Shown here: in pieces, positions 22,865 to 34,212 of the stretch
How positions within the stretch are numbered: the stretch's first letter is position 1
Layout of the letters: each line of letters opens with the position of its first letter
From: Okapia johnstoni
Taxonomy: Eukaryota > Chordata > Mammalia > Artiodactyla > Giraffidae
Direction: 5' to 3'
Length of the DNA stretch: 64,000 nt
Assembly: GCA_024291935.2 (NCBI GenBank)
Contig: CM044326.1
Location: forward strand, 35,153,948-35,217,947
Position numbers and translations under genes: made by a program
Notes under the pieces: model-generated
Database searches by the model: none
Seen by the model: only the letters and a program-made list of their open reading frames with translations
Told to the model about the DNA's origin: nothing

Positions 22865-24028
22865 AAACTAGAGAGCATATTAAAAAGCAGAAATATTACA
22901 TTGCTGACAAAGGCCCATCTAGTCGAAGCTATGATTTTTCTGCAGTCATGTATGGATGTGAGAGTTGGACCGTAAAGAAAGCCAAGCGCCAAAGAATTAA
23001 TGCTTTTGGTTTTTTTTTAATTAATTTATTTATTTTAGTTGGAGGCTAATTACTTTACAATATTTTAGTGGTTTTTGCCATACATTGACATGAATCAGCC
23101 ATGGGTTTACATGTGTTCCTCATCCTGAACCCCTCTCCCACCTCCCTCCCCATCACATCCCTCTGGGTCATCCCACTGCACCAGCCCTGAGCACTTGTCT
23201 CATGCATCGAAACTGGACTGGCGTTCTGTTTCACATATGATAATATACAAATTTCAATGCTATTTTCTCAGATCATCCCACCTTCACCTTCTCACACAGA
23301 GTCCATAGGACTGTTCTATGCATCTGTGTCTCTTTTTCTGTCTTGCATATAGGGTTATCATTACCATCTTTCAAATTCCATATATATGCATTAGTATACT
23401 GTATTGGTGTTTTTCTTTCTAGCTTACTTCACTCCAGTTTCGTCCATCTCAATAGAACTGATTCAAATGTATTCTTTTTAATGGCTGAGTAATATTCCAC
23501 TGTGTATATGTACCACTGCTTCCTTATCCATTCGTCTGCTGATGGACATCTAGGTTGCTTCCATGTCCTGGCTATTATAAACAGTGCTGTGATGAACATT
23601 GTGGTACACATGTCTCTTTCAGTTCTGATTTCCTCGGTGTGTATGCCCAGCAGGAATTGATGCTTTTGAACTGTGGTGTTGGAGAAGACTCTTGAGAGTC
23701 CCTTGGACTGCAAGGAGATCCAGCCAGTCCATCCTAAAGGAAATCAGTCCTGAACATTCATTGGAAGGACTGATGCTGAAGCTGAAGCTCCAATACTTTG
23801 GCCACCTGATGCGAAGAACTGACTCACTGGAAAAGACTCTGATGCTGGGAAAGATTGAAGGCAGGAGGAAAAGGGGACAACAGAGGATGCGATGGCTGGA
23901 TGGTATCACCGATGCGATGGACATGAGTTTGAGTAGGCTCCAGGAGTTGGTGATGGACAGGGAAGCCTGGCGTGCTACAGTCCATGGGGTCGCAAAGAGA
24001 CCGACATGCCTGGGTGAACTGACGTGAT
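22865..24028 (+). mobile_element. BovB LINE 3' end, interrupted by L1
   Basis: Forward BovB 3' part at 22865-23008 and 23654-24028. The second part encodes a stretch of the reverse-transcriptase C-terminus (about residues [16 protein letters not shown] near 23880). It ends at cgtgctacagtccatggggt with a short tail. Confidence 0.9.
23009..23653 (-). mobile_element. L1 3' end nested in BovB
   Basis: Reverse, 5'-truncated L1 3' UTR starting with its poly-T. It includes ggctgagtaatattccactg. Flanked by gaattaatgcttttg (22994-23008) and gaattgatgcttttg (23654-23668), one mismatch. Confidence 0.93.
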
Positions 24029-24098
24029 CATAAAAACCAAAACAAAGATCTTTGTAAATTTCTAACCACTGCCTATAAAGCCATTTCAAATAGGACAA

Positions 24099-24169
24099 CA
24101 ATCCTCAGGGTTTCAGACACGTATCTACTGTACACGACTCATACACCATGAGTAGTCATCATTGATCCA
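24099..24169 (-). ncRNA. SNORD114: C/D-box snoRNA, SNORD114 family, type A
   Basis: Box D is at 24105-24108 and box C ATGATGA at 24156-24162. The terminal stem is weak (TGGATC/GGATTG, mostly wobble pairs). Confidence 0.8.
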
Positions 24170-24456
24170 ATATTATCCCTCTTTTTACTATGTGCACTTC
24201 TATTTCTTTGTTGTATAAGCCACAAATTCACTAATAATGTTAGCAGTACAATAAAAAAAACAAAAATTGCCTGGATGTACCTAGAATTATTCTTACTTTA
24301 ATATATATCTCATTAACACTCTCAACTTTCTATATGGTTCATATATCCATACTCAACACTGAAATGCGGTGCCTTATTATATTCCACATTTATTAATAAC
24401 ACATTGCATTATGTTAATAAAATAACAAACTGAGAAAAATTCCAACTGTCACTCAC

Positions 24457-24541
24457 ATTAACCTTCATCCTCCTCCTGTTCAGAGGCAACCATAGAGCTC
24501 ATGCCCATGAAATATGCTAAATCATCTCTATTGCCTTCATT
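24457..24541 (-). ncRNA. MEG8: Host lncRNA exon
   Basis: Donor gtgagtgac and acceptor actcctcag/aatgaagg. 85 nt, 484 nt from the snoRNA at 25025. Confidence 0.62.
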
Positions 24542-25024
24542 CTGAGGAGTATAGAACACAGATGAGAAAAATATTCATACCTAACTGCCATTAATCCTTA
24601 TTTTCCATATTTCATTTAATCGGGTCGTTATTATTTTTTCTTTCTCTCAGTATTTTTTATTTTGTTACAAGTGAAAGTTCAATCTTTAGTTGGAGGCAGA
24701 ACAACTAAACTGACTCTTACATATGCATTTCTAGCCAATCTGGGTCAAATAGGTAACTCTCACCCATTTATTTTGTGGGCATCAGTGTTTCCAATGTGTA
24801 TTAATAGTATCTTTGGTCTCACAAAATTCCAATATGGACAATGCTTCATCCTATTTTTCCTTATATATTAATTTGTATTTGCTTAATGCTTCCACCATCA
24901 CAGATCCGTTAATAATAACAAATGTAAGTCTATGAAATCAATACATGAACATAAATTTCTACATTCCTGGCGTATGTCTATAGAAATAATTTCACACAGG
25001 GAACAGATTACTTGTGCTCTGTGT

Positions 25025-25095
25025 TGGGGCTCAGAGTTTCAGACAACGTGTTCTCCCTATTCAGGACTCTTCTTTTCATGGTCACCACTGGCCCA
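25025..25095 (-). ncRNA. SNORD114: C/D-box snoRNA, type B, box C variant
   Basis: Box D is at 25031-25034. Box C reads GTGGTGA. The stem TGGGCC/GCCCCA has kept pairing with changes on both strands except one C-C mismatch. Confidence 0.62.
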
Positions 25096-25204
25096 TGACT
25101 GAGCCCCCTTTTCGCTGTCTATTTCTATTTGTTCATTGACTAATCTATTTGTTGACTACTCATTCTCACAGCAGTGTACTCACTTTAATTTGTTATAATT
25201 CACT

Positions 25205-25447
25205 AATATTTTTATATTGAATATATGTTGATTTATTGGAGTATAATTGGTCTACAATATTGTGTTAGTTTCAGCTGTATGGCAAAGTGAATCAACTATA
25301 TGTATACATATACCCCCTCTTTTTTTAATTTCCTTCCCATTTAGGTCATCACAGAGCACAGAGTGGAGTTCCCTGTGCTACACAGTAGGTTCTCATGATT
25401 TAACCATTTTATACGTAGCATCAGTAGTGTATATATGTTAATCCCAA
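25205..25447 (-). mobile_element. L1 3' end fragment
   Basis: Reverse cetartiodactyl L1 3' region: tattggagtataattggtct, then gttccctgtgctacacagta, then ttaatccca. Confidence 0.78.
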
Positions 25448-25621
25448 TAAATAATATGCTGTTATTCATTTGAGATAATCAATTCATGTTTTATAAAGTT
25501 CTATATTTATCACTGAGCTGTATTGTCCTTCAATTATTATATATGGAAATTTCAAATACATGGTATACACAGAGGAAAAAACATCACTGAAACTATGATG
25601 AGAAATTTGACCATTACTCAC

Positions 25622-25699
25622 GCTGGGTTCTGTGCTTCTAACACAGAGATAAAATCAAAAGGTGCATTCAAGAGACTAAAAGTGTGGATGTGCCCATTT
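25622..25699 (-). pseudogene. Host exon with lost acceptor
   Basis: Donor gtgagtaatg intact. Acceptor AG changed to AA (ccattttgaac). Confidence 0.45.
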
Positions 25700-26166
25700 T
25701 GAACAATATGAAGCATGATCAATGAGAAGAAAAGAAAAAAATTTACCCCCACTGACTTCATCTACTTTTCATTTAACCAGTCATTTAGGAATTTACAACT
25801 TTTTTAGGATGCAGACATTGTTTTCTCTTAACAGAAAGAATAACTTTACATGTGAGATTGACTCAGAACAATCAAGTCAACTCTGAATAGTTCAGGTCTA
25901 TCTAATACTTGGCCAACCCCTGAACCATCCATTTCAAAATGGACATCAATGCTGGCAGCTTTTATTAATATCTCTTGCTTCATCATAGATGTTCATGATT
26001 AGATAATCATTCACTGTTTTCATTCATCTATTATCTATATAACTTTAACGGTGTTTTCATTGATATAGTAATAATTTTTACACTCAGTCTAAGAACTTGA
26101 ACTTTGTACATTCTTAACACCTGTGCACAGGAAGAAATGGACAAAGAAAAAGACTATGGGTTTTGT

Positions 26167-26232
26167 TGGACCTCAGAGCACCAGACTCTTTCTTTCATCA
26201 TCCATGGTCAGGCTATCATCATCAATGGTTCA
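26167..26232 (-). ncRNA. SNORD114: C/D-box snoRNA, SNORD114 family, type C
   Basis: Box D is at 26173-26176 and box C ATGATGA at 26216-26222. 66 nt, shorter than its sisters. Stem TGAACC/GGTCCA, five pairs. Confidence 0.8.
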
Positions 26233-26562
26233 TTCGGGCCCACTTTTAGTTCATTTATACTTATATTCTTATCAATTAAATCACTGCTTCACTGATAATA
26301 ACAAAATAAATATTTGAGTAACAAAAACCAAAGAGCAAGCCATTAAACATTCCTGGCTCTTCTTTAATTAATACCAAAATAGACTGCACCCTTCGTTAAT
26401 AAATATCAATGTTATATATTATCAACTAACCAACATATGGTCTCAAGTCATATTTATCTTTGGGACATAGTTAATCTTTTCCTTATATTTGCTCCTTTCA
26501 AAGAATATTATGAAAACACTTATACAACACAAACCAAGATGAAAATTTTGAGCATTACTCAC

Positions 26563-26620
26563 CTTGCTCTTTCCTGAAAATGATACTGATCACAATAGAG
26601 GCTGAAATCACCTTGAGCTT
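26563..26620 (-). ncRNA. MEG8: Host exon with shifted acceptor
   Basis: Donor gtgagtaatg is good. The usual acceptor is AA (gttttgaaaa), but a new AG five bases further in (caaaacag/aagctc) could serve, giving 58 nt. Confidence 0.42.
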
Positions 26621-26768
26621 CTGTTTTGAAAAGTATCAAACAAAGAAGGCGGTAACAGAGATAGAAACCTTCTCTCCATCGATCTGCAGGCTTATTTATC
26701 GATGCTTTCATTGGCTCAATTCTCATGACCAATGAAAATGCTTGAATAGAAGGACAGTGCTTTTCTAT

Positions 26769-26842
26769 TGGATCTCAGAGTTCCAGACATGTATTATTCA
26801 TTACCATTGACTCATACGCTGGCATTTATCATCACTGACCCA
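26769..26842 (-). ncRNA. SNORD114: C/D-box snoRNA, SNORD114 family, type D
   Basis: Box D is at 26775-26778 and box C GTGATGA at 26829-26835. The stem TGGGTC/GATCCA is fully paired although both strands differ from the usual sequence, which suggests the stem is kept by selection. Confidence 0.9.
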
Positions 26843-27178
26843 GAAAAGAAGACTGGCTCCTCATTCTGTATTGTTAATTGATTAATTCATTGATTCGCTA
26901 ATTATAATTTATAACTCTATGATTCACAAAACCCAACAAAAGACTTGACGCTGCCAACAGTCACATGTTTCTAGAAAAATACTCACAGCATTATGTCTTT
27001 CTTATCTATGATCAGTTTTTCATACAGGCAATAATCAATATAATGCTTCATACTAATCTCTTTATTCTTAACAGGACTAACATGACCCTCTTTAACTATA
27101 CTTCAAATATATTAATAATACAGCAAAAACATTAGACGAGCCATTCAACCCAAGACCACAAAATTTGATTATGCTCAC

Positions 27179-27263
27179 ATGGGTCTCTGGTTCCAACCAC
27201 AAAGATGCCATCCTAAGCAGGTGCTCCGTGAGGAATCCTTCCTTCAGGTCTCAGGCACTGACT
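27179..27263 (-). ncRNA. MEG8: Host lncRNA exon, ctggtgct subtype
   Basis: Donor gtgagcata and acceptor attcctcag/agtcagtg. 85 nt. No snoRNA remains in the roughly 1 kb above it, so this unit has lost its snoRNA. Confidence 0.55.
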
Positions 27264-27651
27264 CTGAGGAATACAAAGCAAAGCAGACCGTCAAGATGGC
27301 AGAGACAATCTCCACTGCTCCCTGCTTCCACATTCACATTATTATTCAGGCCATCCTTAACTTAGGATACACACGAAATCTGTCAGAAACGAACCACTGG
27401 GATCTCACCACCATGCCAGAATCTGAAGAAGGTCTTTCACTTAGATCCTGTCACCCTCATCCTTTCCCTAAGTGGTATCGGTCATGTACCATTCATTATT
27501 AATTGAACTTCAGGGCTTCCATAATACTGTAATAGTGTTTCTTGTCTCACTACATTTTCGATAATTAGACAGTGTTTTACTCCATTCATCTTTATTTTTA
27601 ATTAAATGTTTATTTACAGATTCTCATATTATCTAATTATATGGATATATG

Positions 27652-27730
27652 CAGCCTGGCATGCTGCAGTCCATGGGGTCACAAAGAGTCGGACATGACT
27701 GAGCAACTGAACTGAACTGACTGAACTGAT
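27652..27730 (+). mobile_element. BovB 3' tail
   Basis: Short forward tail: cagcctggcatgctgcagtc ... gagcaactgaactgaactga. Confidence 0.88.
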
Positions 27731-27847
27731 ATTCATACTCAACATCGAGATACAGCTGCCTTCTTTACTTATATCCCACATTCCTAATAATACTGTGAAG
27801 CACCTTAATGGCAGAACAAACTGGAACAAATAACAACTATTACTTAC

Positions 27848-27931
27848 ATTAATCTCCATTCTCTTATTATACAGAGGCAACTACAGAACTTGCGTCCATG
27901 GAAGATGTTAAATCATTCTACTGCATTTATT
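27848..27931 (-). ncRNA. MEG8: Host lncRNA exon
   Basis: Donor gtaagtaat and acceptor actccccag/aataaatg. 84 nt. Distance to the snoRNA at 28323 is about 390. Confidence 0.6.
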
Positions 27932-28322
27932 CTGGGGAGTACAGAAAATGCAATATAATAAAAATATTGAGAACTAAATTTATTCAATATTTAGGTATTT
28001 ATTATTTTTTCTTATTCTCTCAATTTTTTGTCTTGTTAAAAGAAAAAAACACAATAATTAAACTGCCTCTTATCTATACATTTCTATCTAAACTTGGTCA
28101 AATAACTGACCTTCAGAAAATATTCAATTTCGACCATGCTTCACCCTATTTTTTCCTTATACATTAATTTATATTTACTTAATGGTTCCATCACAGATCC
28201 ATTAATATTTAACAACAAATCTAAGTCCAGAAAATCAATACAAGAATATGGTCTTTGAATAATCCAGACCTCTCTCTAGAAAAGCAGTTTTGAAGAGGGA
28301 GGAGACTACAGGTGTTCTGGGT

Positions 28323-28393
28323 TGGACCTCAGAGTTTCAGACATGTTTTCATCGTTCAGGACTCTACCCGAAACGATCATCATCACTGGTCCG
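28323..28393 (-). ncRNA. SNORD114: C/D-box snoRNA, SNORD114 family, type B
   Basis: Box D is at 28329-28332 and box C GTGATGA at 28380-28386. Stem CGGACC/GGTCCA, five pairs. It is the clearest type-B copy (catcgttcaggactctaccc). Confidence 0.9.
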
Positions 28394-28722
28394 TGACTTA
28401 GTCTCTTTTCATTCATTTCTATATTTGTATCGATTAAATCATCAGTTAATTGATATTATTAAAAATAATATATGCTTCAGTAAATGTCCCAAGAATAAGA
28501 CCTTCAATATTCATAATCTCAGTTTACAGAATATTTTCTCATTCAGAGGCTTTCTCTTGCTTTGTTCAACCTCAATTCTGCACATTATTAATCAAAGCAA
28601 TGTTTCTTCTCATATTTACCACTGAACTATTAGCAATATTTTTATTAATTTCATACTTTTTAATAATATCATGAGCACCCTCAAACAAATCACCCAAGCC
28701 AACAACCTGGCCCATCATTTAC

Positions 28723-28795
28723 CTTAGGGCTTTCCTGACATATAGGCAGCCGATGACTGAACACAGTAAAGGCTGAAGCAGCAGGAACACCCATT
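28723..28795 (-). ncRNA. MEG8: Host lncRNA exon, weak donor
   Basis: Acceptor ttcttcag/aatgggtg is good. Donor gtaaatgat. 73 nt, 513 nt from the snoRNA at 29308. Confidence 0.48.
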
Positions 28796-29307
28796 CTGAA
28801 GAAGAATAACAAGCAGGCAAGGTGACAAAAATATTCAGATATTCTCCCAATTGAGCCAATAATCTGCGACTCATTTGCACAGTAACTTAGTCATTTACTA
28901 AATGATGATAATACTGACTTCTTTTTCCCTTAATGAATCTAATGTCAAATTGATTACTGACTCAGTCAGTATCTATTACCTATCATTTTCCACATCACTC
29001 TTAACCAAAGAGATAACGTCTTTCTAGGACTTTTTTACCTAATGGATATCAGTCTTTTCAATATATATTAATGTGTTAGTCTGTGTTAGTAATATTTCCC
29101 AAAACCACATATTTTTATTATTGAAAAGTCTTTATAGTCATCATTATTTATTTTATAAATTTGCAATTAACTATTTCATTGATCAAATTATAAAAATAGA
29201 AAACAAAATGCAGTGTCATAATAACCAAAAGAAAGATCTTTTTATATTTGTAACCTTTGACTATAGGATCACTTCAAACAAGACAATGGAGTAGGTTCCG
29301 TCTGCAT

Positions 29308-29378
29308 CAGATCTCAGAGTTCCAGACATGTATTCATCATACGTGACTCATACGCCACGGGGAGTCATCATTGATCCA
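29308..29378 (-). ncRNA. SNORD114: C/D-box snoRNA, SNORD114 family, type A
   Basis: Box D is at 29314-29317 and box C ATGATGA at 29365-29371. The stem TGGATC/GATCTG is paired throughout when wobbles are allowed, with U-A and A-U in the middle instead of the usual pairs. Confidence 0.9.
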
Positions 29379-29681
29379 ATATTGACCCTCTTTTTCTACA
29401 TACATTTCTATTTCTTTATTGTATAAATCATAAATTTGCTAATAATTTTAGCAGTGCAATTAAAAACACAGGAGCTTTGGTGTATACAGAATTATTGCTA
29501 GTTTAAGATATCTCACATTAATAGTCATTTTCCATTTAGGATTTAACAGTATAATGGTTCATATATACATACTAAACACAGAAATGCAGCTGCCTTCTTT
29601 ACTCATATTCCACATTTCTTAATGATTGAGTGAATTTCTTTAATAAAAAATACTGAAAATGGAACTTCAACTATTACTTAC

Positions 29682-29752
29682 ATTAATCTCCATTCTCTTA
29701 TTATTCAGAGGCACCCACAGATCTGGTGCCCATGACAGATGCTAAATTCATT
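29682..29752 (-). ncRNA. MEG8: Host lncRNA exon
   Basis: Donor gtaagtaat and acceptor gctcctcag/aatgaat. 71 nt after an internal deletion. Body cattaatctccattctctta. Confidence 0.6.
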
Positions 29753-30228
29753 CTGAGGAGCACGAAACACAGAAGATGAAAATATTGAGACAAAATCGCC
29801 ACTGATCCTTACTTGGGGCATTTCATTTATACCACATTTATTATTCATTATTTATTCTTCCTATGTTTATTTCTTAAACTTTTTAAAAGAAAAACTTCAG
29901 TTTTTAGTCTGAAGAAGAATAAATAAATGGCTAATATATAAGCATGTCTACAGCAATCTGGCCAAAGGGGTGACCCTCACCAGTTTAACGGGATTCAGAA
30001 TTTTGAATTTTTATTCACAACACCATGTCTAAAAAAAAGATATTCATATGAGAACACTTTCACAAGTTTTCCTTACATGTTCATGTATGTGTTTAATGAT
30101 TTCATCATAGATTCATTGTTAATAACTACTGTAACTATGAAATTAACAAGAATATGATCTTTTTGTATACCAGACAACTCCTTATAAGACAATTTCAGCA
30201 AAGGACATAGACTACTTAGGTTCTGTGT

Positions 30229-30301
30229 TGGATTGAAAGACACTTCAGAAAGGTTTCCACCCTTCAGGACTCTTCCTGGAATGATAAGCATAATTGGTCC
30301 T
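30229..30301 (-). pseudogene. SNORD114 relic, type B
   Basis: Type-B interior (cccttcaggactcttcc) with both boxes gone: gattgaaa in place of the box D side, ATTATGC in place of box C. Confidence 0.5.
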
Positions 30302-30713
30302 TGTGTGTCTCTGTTCTTTTCTCATTTCTACTTGTTTATTGACTAAACAGGTAATCCATTCATCAACATTTTAAAACTCTATTATTCAAAAATCCTAACA
30401 AGCCCAGGACATCGCTGCTGCGTAAATAGTTCAATTTCATAGCAATGTAATTTCAGCATCTTTTTTTTAATTAGATGCTATTTTTGACTTATATATTAAT
30501 CAATTAATATTTCATCAAATTCTCTATTTTTCACCGAGCTATTATTGACTTTTTGTTATTCTGCATGGAAATTTCAAACTGTAACCTTAATACACACAGA
30601 CACACACAAGCAACACAAACACAGAAATCAACAAATCCATCATAAACTTGACCAAATTTCTTTCAGGTAAAAATAAGCAAACAAACCAAGACAAGACGTT
30701 GGCTATTACTGAC

Positions 30714-30790
30714 AACTGGGCTTTCTACTTCTAACAAAGAGATGCAATTGTAAGGCACAAAATCAGGGGAAAAGGCTTAATTAAAATTTT
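30714..30790 (-). pseudogene. Degenerate host exon
   Basis: The body (ggctttctacttctaacaaag) is recognisable. The donor is gtcagtaat and no acceptor AG is clear. Confidence 0.35.
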
Positions 30791-30969
30791 AACACTCTGT
30801 ACTTCGAAAATACTCAACAAAACCTTGTTAGAGCTAATATATCTCTGCAGAAACTCTAATCTCATATCTGTCTCATATTTATTGTAAGGTTTCACAATGC
30901 ATTAATCAATATAAAGCTTCATACTCATTACTTATTTATCAGTGGGATAAAAATGGCCTTATTTGATTA

Positions 30970-31090
30970 TCTGGAAAAGGCAATGGCAACCCACTCCAGT
31001 ATCTTGCCTGCAAAATCCCATGGATAGAGGAGCCTGGTGGGCTACAGTCCATGGGGTCACAAAGAGTTAGACACAACTGAGTGACTAACA
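30970..31090 (+). mobile_element. Bov-A SINE monomer
   Basis: Forward copy from ggaaaaggcaatggcaaccc to cacaactgagtgactaac. Confidence 0.9.
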
Positions 31091-31245
31091 TTATTTTATT
31101 TCAAACATCTTATTGGAAAAATAATTACCAATAGAAAACAACAAAAAGAGTTAAAGAGCAGGTAATGTTCAAAATGGTCTCCTGGCTCCTAAAAAGTGCA
31201 TTCCAACACAAACGCCTCCCCCCAAATTCTTAGATTCCCTTTGTG

Positions 31246-31604
31246 TAATCCTTCAGACTCCATAAAATGTATTCATCACACACAACTCACATGAAGCTGC
31301 TGCTGCTGCTGCTAAGTCGCTTTAGTCGTGTCCAACTCTGTGCGACCCCATAGACGGCAGCCCACCAGGCTCCCCCGTCCCTGGGATTTTCCAGGCAAGA
31401 ACACTGGAGTGGGTTGCCATTTCCTTCTCCAGTGCATGAAAGGGAAAAGTGAAAGTGAAGTCGTTCAGTCGTGTCCGATGCTTCGCGACCGAATGGACTG
31501 CAGTCCACCAGGCTCCTCCGTCCATGGGATTTTCCAGGCAAGAGTACTGGAGTGGGGTGCCATTGCCTTCTCCGCACATGAAACTAGTAGGCATCAATCA
31601 TCCA
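31246..31604 (-). pseudogene. SNORD114 copy split by a SINE
   Basis: Type-A snoRNA parts lie at 31246-31295 (box D complement tcag at 31253-31256, gtattcatcacacacaact) and 31583-31604 (former box C end, caatcatcca). The BOV-A2 at 31296-31574 and its 8-bp duplication separate them. Confidence 0.75.
31296..31574 (-). mobile_element. BOV-A2 SINE inside a snoRNA
   Basis: Full dimer in reverse, beginning with (CTG)n and ending ccattgccttctccg. Direct repeat cacatgaa at 31288-31295 and 31575-31582. Confidence 0.95.
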
Positions 31605-31660
31605 ATGTTATCTTCTTTCACCTCCTTTATTTCTATATTAGTTATTGAGTAAATACTCAC

Positions 31661-31738
31661 CTGGCTCTCTGTCTCATAGCAACCTGGAGCTCACGACCTT
31701 GATCACCATGGAGGCTGAAATCACCATGAGCTTCTATT
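31661..31738 (-). ncRNA. MEG8: Host lncRNA exon, catagcaa subtype
   Basis: Donor gtgagtatt and acceptor acttttcag/aatagaag. 78 nt, near-identical in layout to 19017-19094. Confidence 0.6.
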
Positions 31739-31884
31739 CTGAAAAGTACCAAGCAAAGAAGGAGAGCACAGAGATGGAAACTTGCCCTCCGTGGATGTGT
31801 ATTCATGCTGTTTGATACTTTCATTGGCTGAGTTACTGAAACCGATGAAAATCCACGAAGAGAAAGACCACATTTCTTTTCTAT

Positions 31885-31958
31885 TGGACCTCAGAGTTCC
31901 AGACACGTATTATTCGTCATCGACGACTCATACGCTGGCATGGATCATCATTCATCCA
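31885..31958 (-). ncRNA. SNORD114: C/D-box snoRNA, SNORD114 family, type D
   Basis: Box D is at 31891-31894 and box C ATGATGA at 31945-31951. The stem TGGATG/GGTCCA has five pairs. The exon at 31661-31738 follows after only 146 nt. Confidence 0.87.
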
Positions 31959-32265
31959 GAAACCATGACTTTTCATTCAATATTGGTAACTGATTCATGC
32001 CTTAATTCACTAATGACAATTTTAACACTATGGGATTAAAAGGAGGCCAATGAGGTGTCATATGGCTCATGGATCTCGAGAAATTTTTCACATCATTCCA
32101 TCTCTGCCTCATCTCTGCTATTGCCTTACCCCTGCATCATTTCCTGGTTCATCAAGAAACTGATAAAAGTCGCCTTCTTTCATTTTCTGTCACCTAAGTC
32201 AACAGTGTAATCTTCACTTTTAGAGAAACCACCTTAGAACAGATGAGGAATGAGATGATTCTCAC

Positions 32266-32357
32266 ATGGGTCTAGGGACTATGGTTCCAACAGCAAAGAT
32301 GCCCTCCTAGGCTGGTGCTCCGTGAGGAATCCCTCCATCAGATCCCATGCATTCACT
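32266..32357 (-). ncRNA. MEG8: Host lncRNA exon, ctggtgct subtype
   Basis: Donor gtgagaatc and acceptor acttctcag/agtgaat. At 92 nt it is the longest exon here, because of an extra agggactatgg near the donor. Confidence 0.55.
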
Positions 32358-32835
32358 CTGAGAAGTATGAAACAAAACGTATCATCAGGATCGTGGAGAC
32401 ACTCTCCACAGCTTCTTGCTTCCATTCAGGCTTTCCTTAACTTAGGGTACGTGGGAAATCTCTTGAAAACAACCACTTGGGTCTTACTGTAGAGCCACAA
32501 GACAAAGGCTGACTATCACTTATCTGTCCCTGCCATCCTTTCCCTAGGTGCTAACACTGATGGCCCATGGCTTCCTCATTGAAATTGGAGGTGTCCTTGC
32601 CACACTCATAGTCTACCTTGTCTCAACCCGTGCTTCCAGGATTGGCAATTGTCTTCCACCTTTCACCTTTACATCTCTTCATGTGTTTAGGAAGACCTAC
32701 TCTATTTGTCCATTCCACTCAACAGAAGGTTCCAGCATCAAAACAAGGACCATTAATGAGACCCTCATGCATTCCTCACCTCTGCTATAGTGTCATTCCC
32801 ATCAGGATAGTGGATGGACTTCATTCTATTTGCGT

Positions 32836-32906
32836 TGGACCTCAGAGTTCCAATCATGTATTCATCATTCACAATTCACACGCCACCAGAAGTCATCATC
32901 GACCCA
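32836..32906 (-). ncRNA. SNORD114: C/D-box snoRNA, SNORD114 family, type A
   Basis: Box D is at 32842-32845 and box C ATGATGA at 32893-32899. The stem TGGGTC/GGTCCA stays paired with two G-U pairs. Confidence 0.9.
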
Positions 32907-33004
32907 ATGTTGTCCCTTCTTCTCTTCACTGATTTTTACATTCTTTAATCATTAATTCTGCACATCTCTCCCAGTACAGCCCCTTAAATGTGATCATTAC
33001 TCAC

Positions 33005-33075
33005 ATGGGTTTCTACAGTCATAAGGTCCATGACCACGGACTACTGACAGTTTATTCAGCTCAGAAGCGTTGATT
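33005..33075 (-). ncRNA. MEG8: Host exon with tandem acceptors
   Basis: Donor gtgagtaatg. Two acceptor-like sites (cattcatgag/aatc and cattcgtgag/aatc) arise from a 23-bp tandem repeat at 33070-33115, so the exon may begin at 33075 or 33098. No strong pyrimidine tract is seen. Confidence 0.42.
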
Positions 33076-33593
33076 CTCATGAATGGAGTCCATTGATTCT
33101 CACGAATGGAGTCCAGTCAATGAAGTGAAAGAAAAAGAGAGAGAAAGAAAAATTTAGGGCCACTGGTCCTTCCAGTCCAAATTTCATGTTCTGAATCATG
33201 GGGAACTAATACCTATTTCATAATGCAAAGACAGTGCTTTCCAGAAATAAAACTATACTCAAGTTTAAGAGTACACAAACAATACAAGTGACTCTGCCTG
33301 TGGTACATCTACAGGATGCTTTGCCAAGGAGTTGACCTCTTAGGTTCATGTGTTGCTAAATGTGTATCCACAGAAGCAATTTTTATCATTATTTCTTGCC
33401 AGACCACAAGTGTCCACAGGAGATACTAACTGACCTTTTCTACTCAATCCAGTAGGTATATCCTTTCAAGGGACCTGTCTTTTGATAACAAGATATCTAA
33501 ATTCACTAACCCAACCTAAGAATATGACTTTATAGATTCCCAATATCTGTCCACAGGAAGAAAGCAGAGCAGACAAGAGGGGGTGTGCCGTCA

Positions 33594-33668
33594 TGGCCCT
33601 CAGGCTCCCAGATACTCTGGGTTACTTGCCCACCCCTCATCCTCTACCCAAGTTCACCTTTGGGTCCA
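33594..33668 (-). pseudogene. SNORD114 relic, type C
   Basis: Box D (tcag) and its flank tggccctcaggctccca are kept. Box C is missing and the interior has drifted. It lies only about 200 bases below the type-D copy at 33867. Confidence 0.45.
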
Positions 33669-33866
33669 TTAGGCCCAGTTGTAGGTCTTCCATTCATTCA
33701 TTTTGATCATATAAAGCATCATGTCCTCAATACTGATGAAATAAAAGCAAGATGACCCCAAACACAACAAAAAGAACCTCGAATATCCCAAACTTCTCTC
33801 CAATCACTGCCACCATCGAGGAACCAATGAAAATCCATGAACGGAAAGACCATACTTCTTTTCTAT

Positions 33867-33940
33867 TGGCCCTCAGAATTCCAGAAATGTGTTATTCATC
33901 GTCGATGACTTATATGCTGGCATGGATCATCATCGATCTA
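33867..33940 (-). ncRNA. SNORD114: C/D-box snoRNA, SNORD114 family, type D
   Basis: Box D is at 33873-33876 and box C ATGATGA at 33927-33933. The stem TAGATC/GGGCCA is weakened by two mismatches. Interior: cgatgacttatatgctggc. Confidence 0.75.
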
Positions 33941-34212
33941 GAAACCATGACTTTCTCTTCATTCGATACTGGTAACTGATTCATGCCTTAATCCACTAAT
34001 GACAGTTTTAATACTGGGGTTATATTGAGACCAACGAGGCCTTCATGTGGCTCATAGGTCTCTAGAAATTTCCTTATATCATTCCATCTCTGTCTCATTT
34101 TGCTCTTGGCTTTTCCCACATATTACTTCCTTATTCATCAAGGAACATCATGGTCGTTAGTTTCAGAGAAATCACCCGACCACACATGAGGAATGAGATG
34201 ATTGATGCCCAC

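Noticed and set aside
23450..23600. gtaatattccactgtgtata as a regulatory motif
   Set aside because: Standard L1 3' UTR sequence.
23692..24027. Open frame of 111 residues with reverse-transcriptase C-terminal similarity
   Set aside because: Part of a 5'-truncated BovB remnant with an L1 inside. Lacks start region and catalytic domain, so annotated as a mobile element, not a gene.
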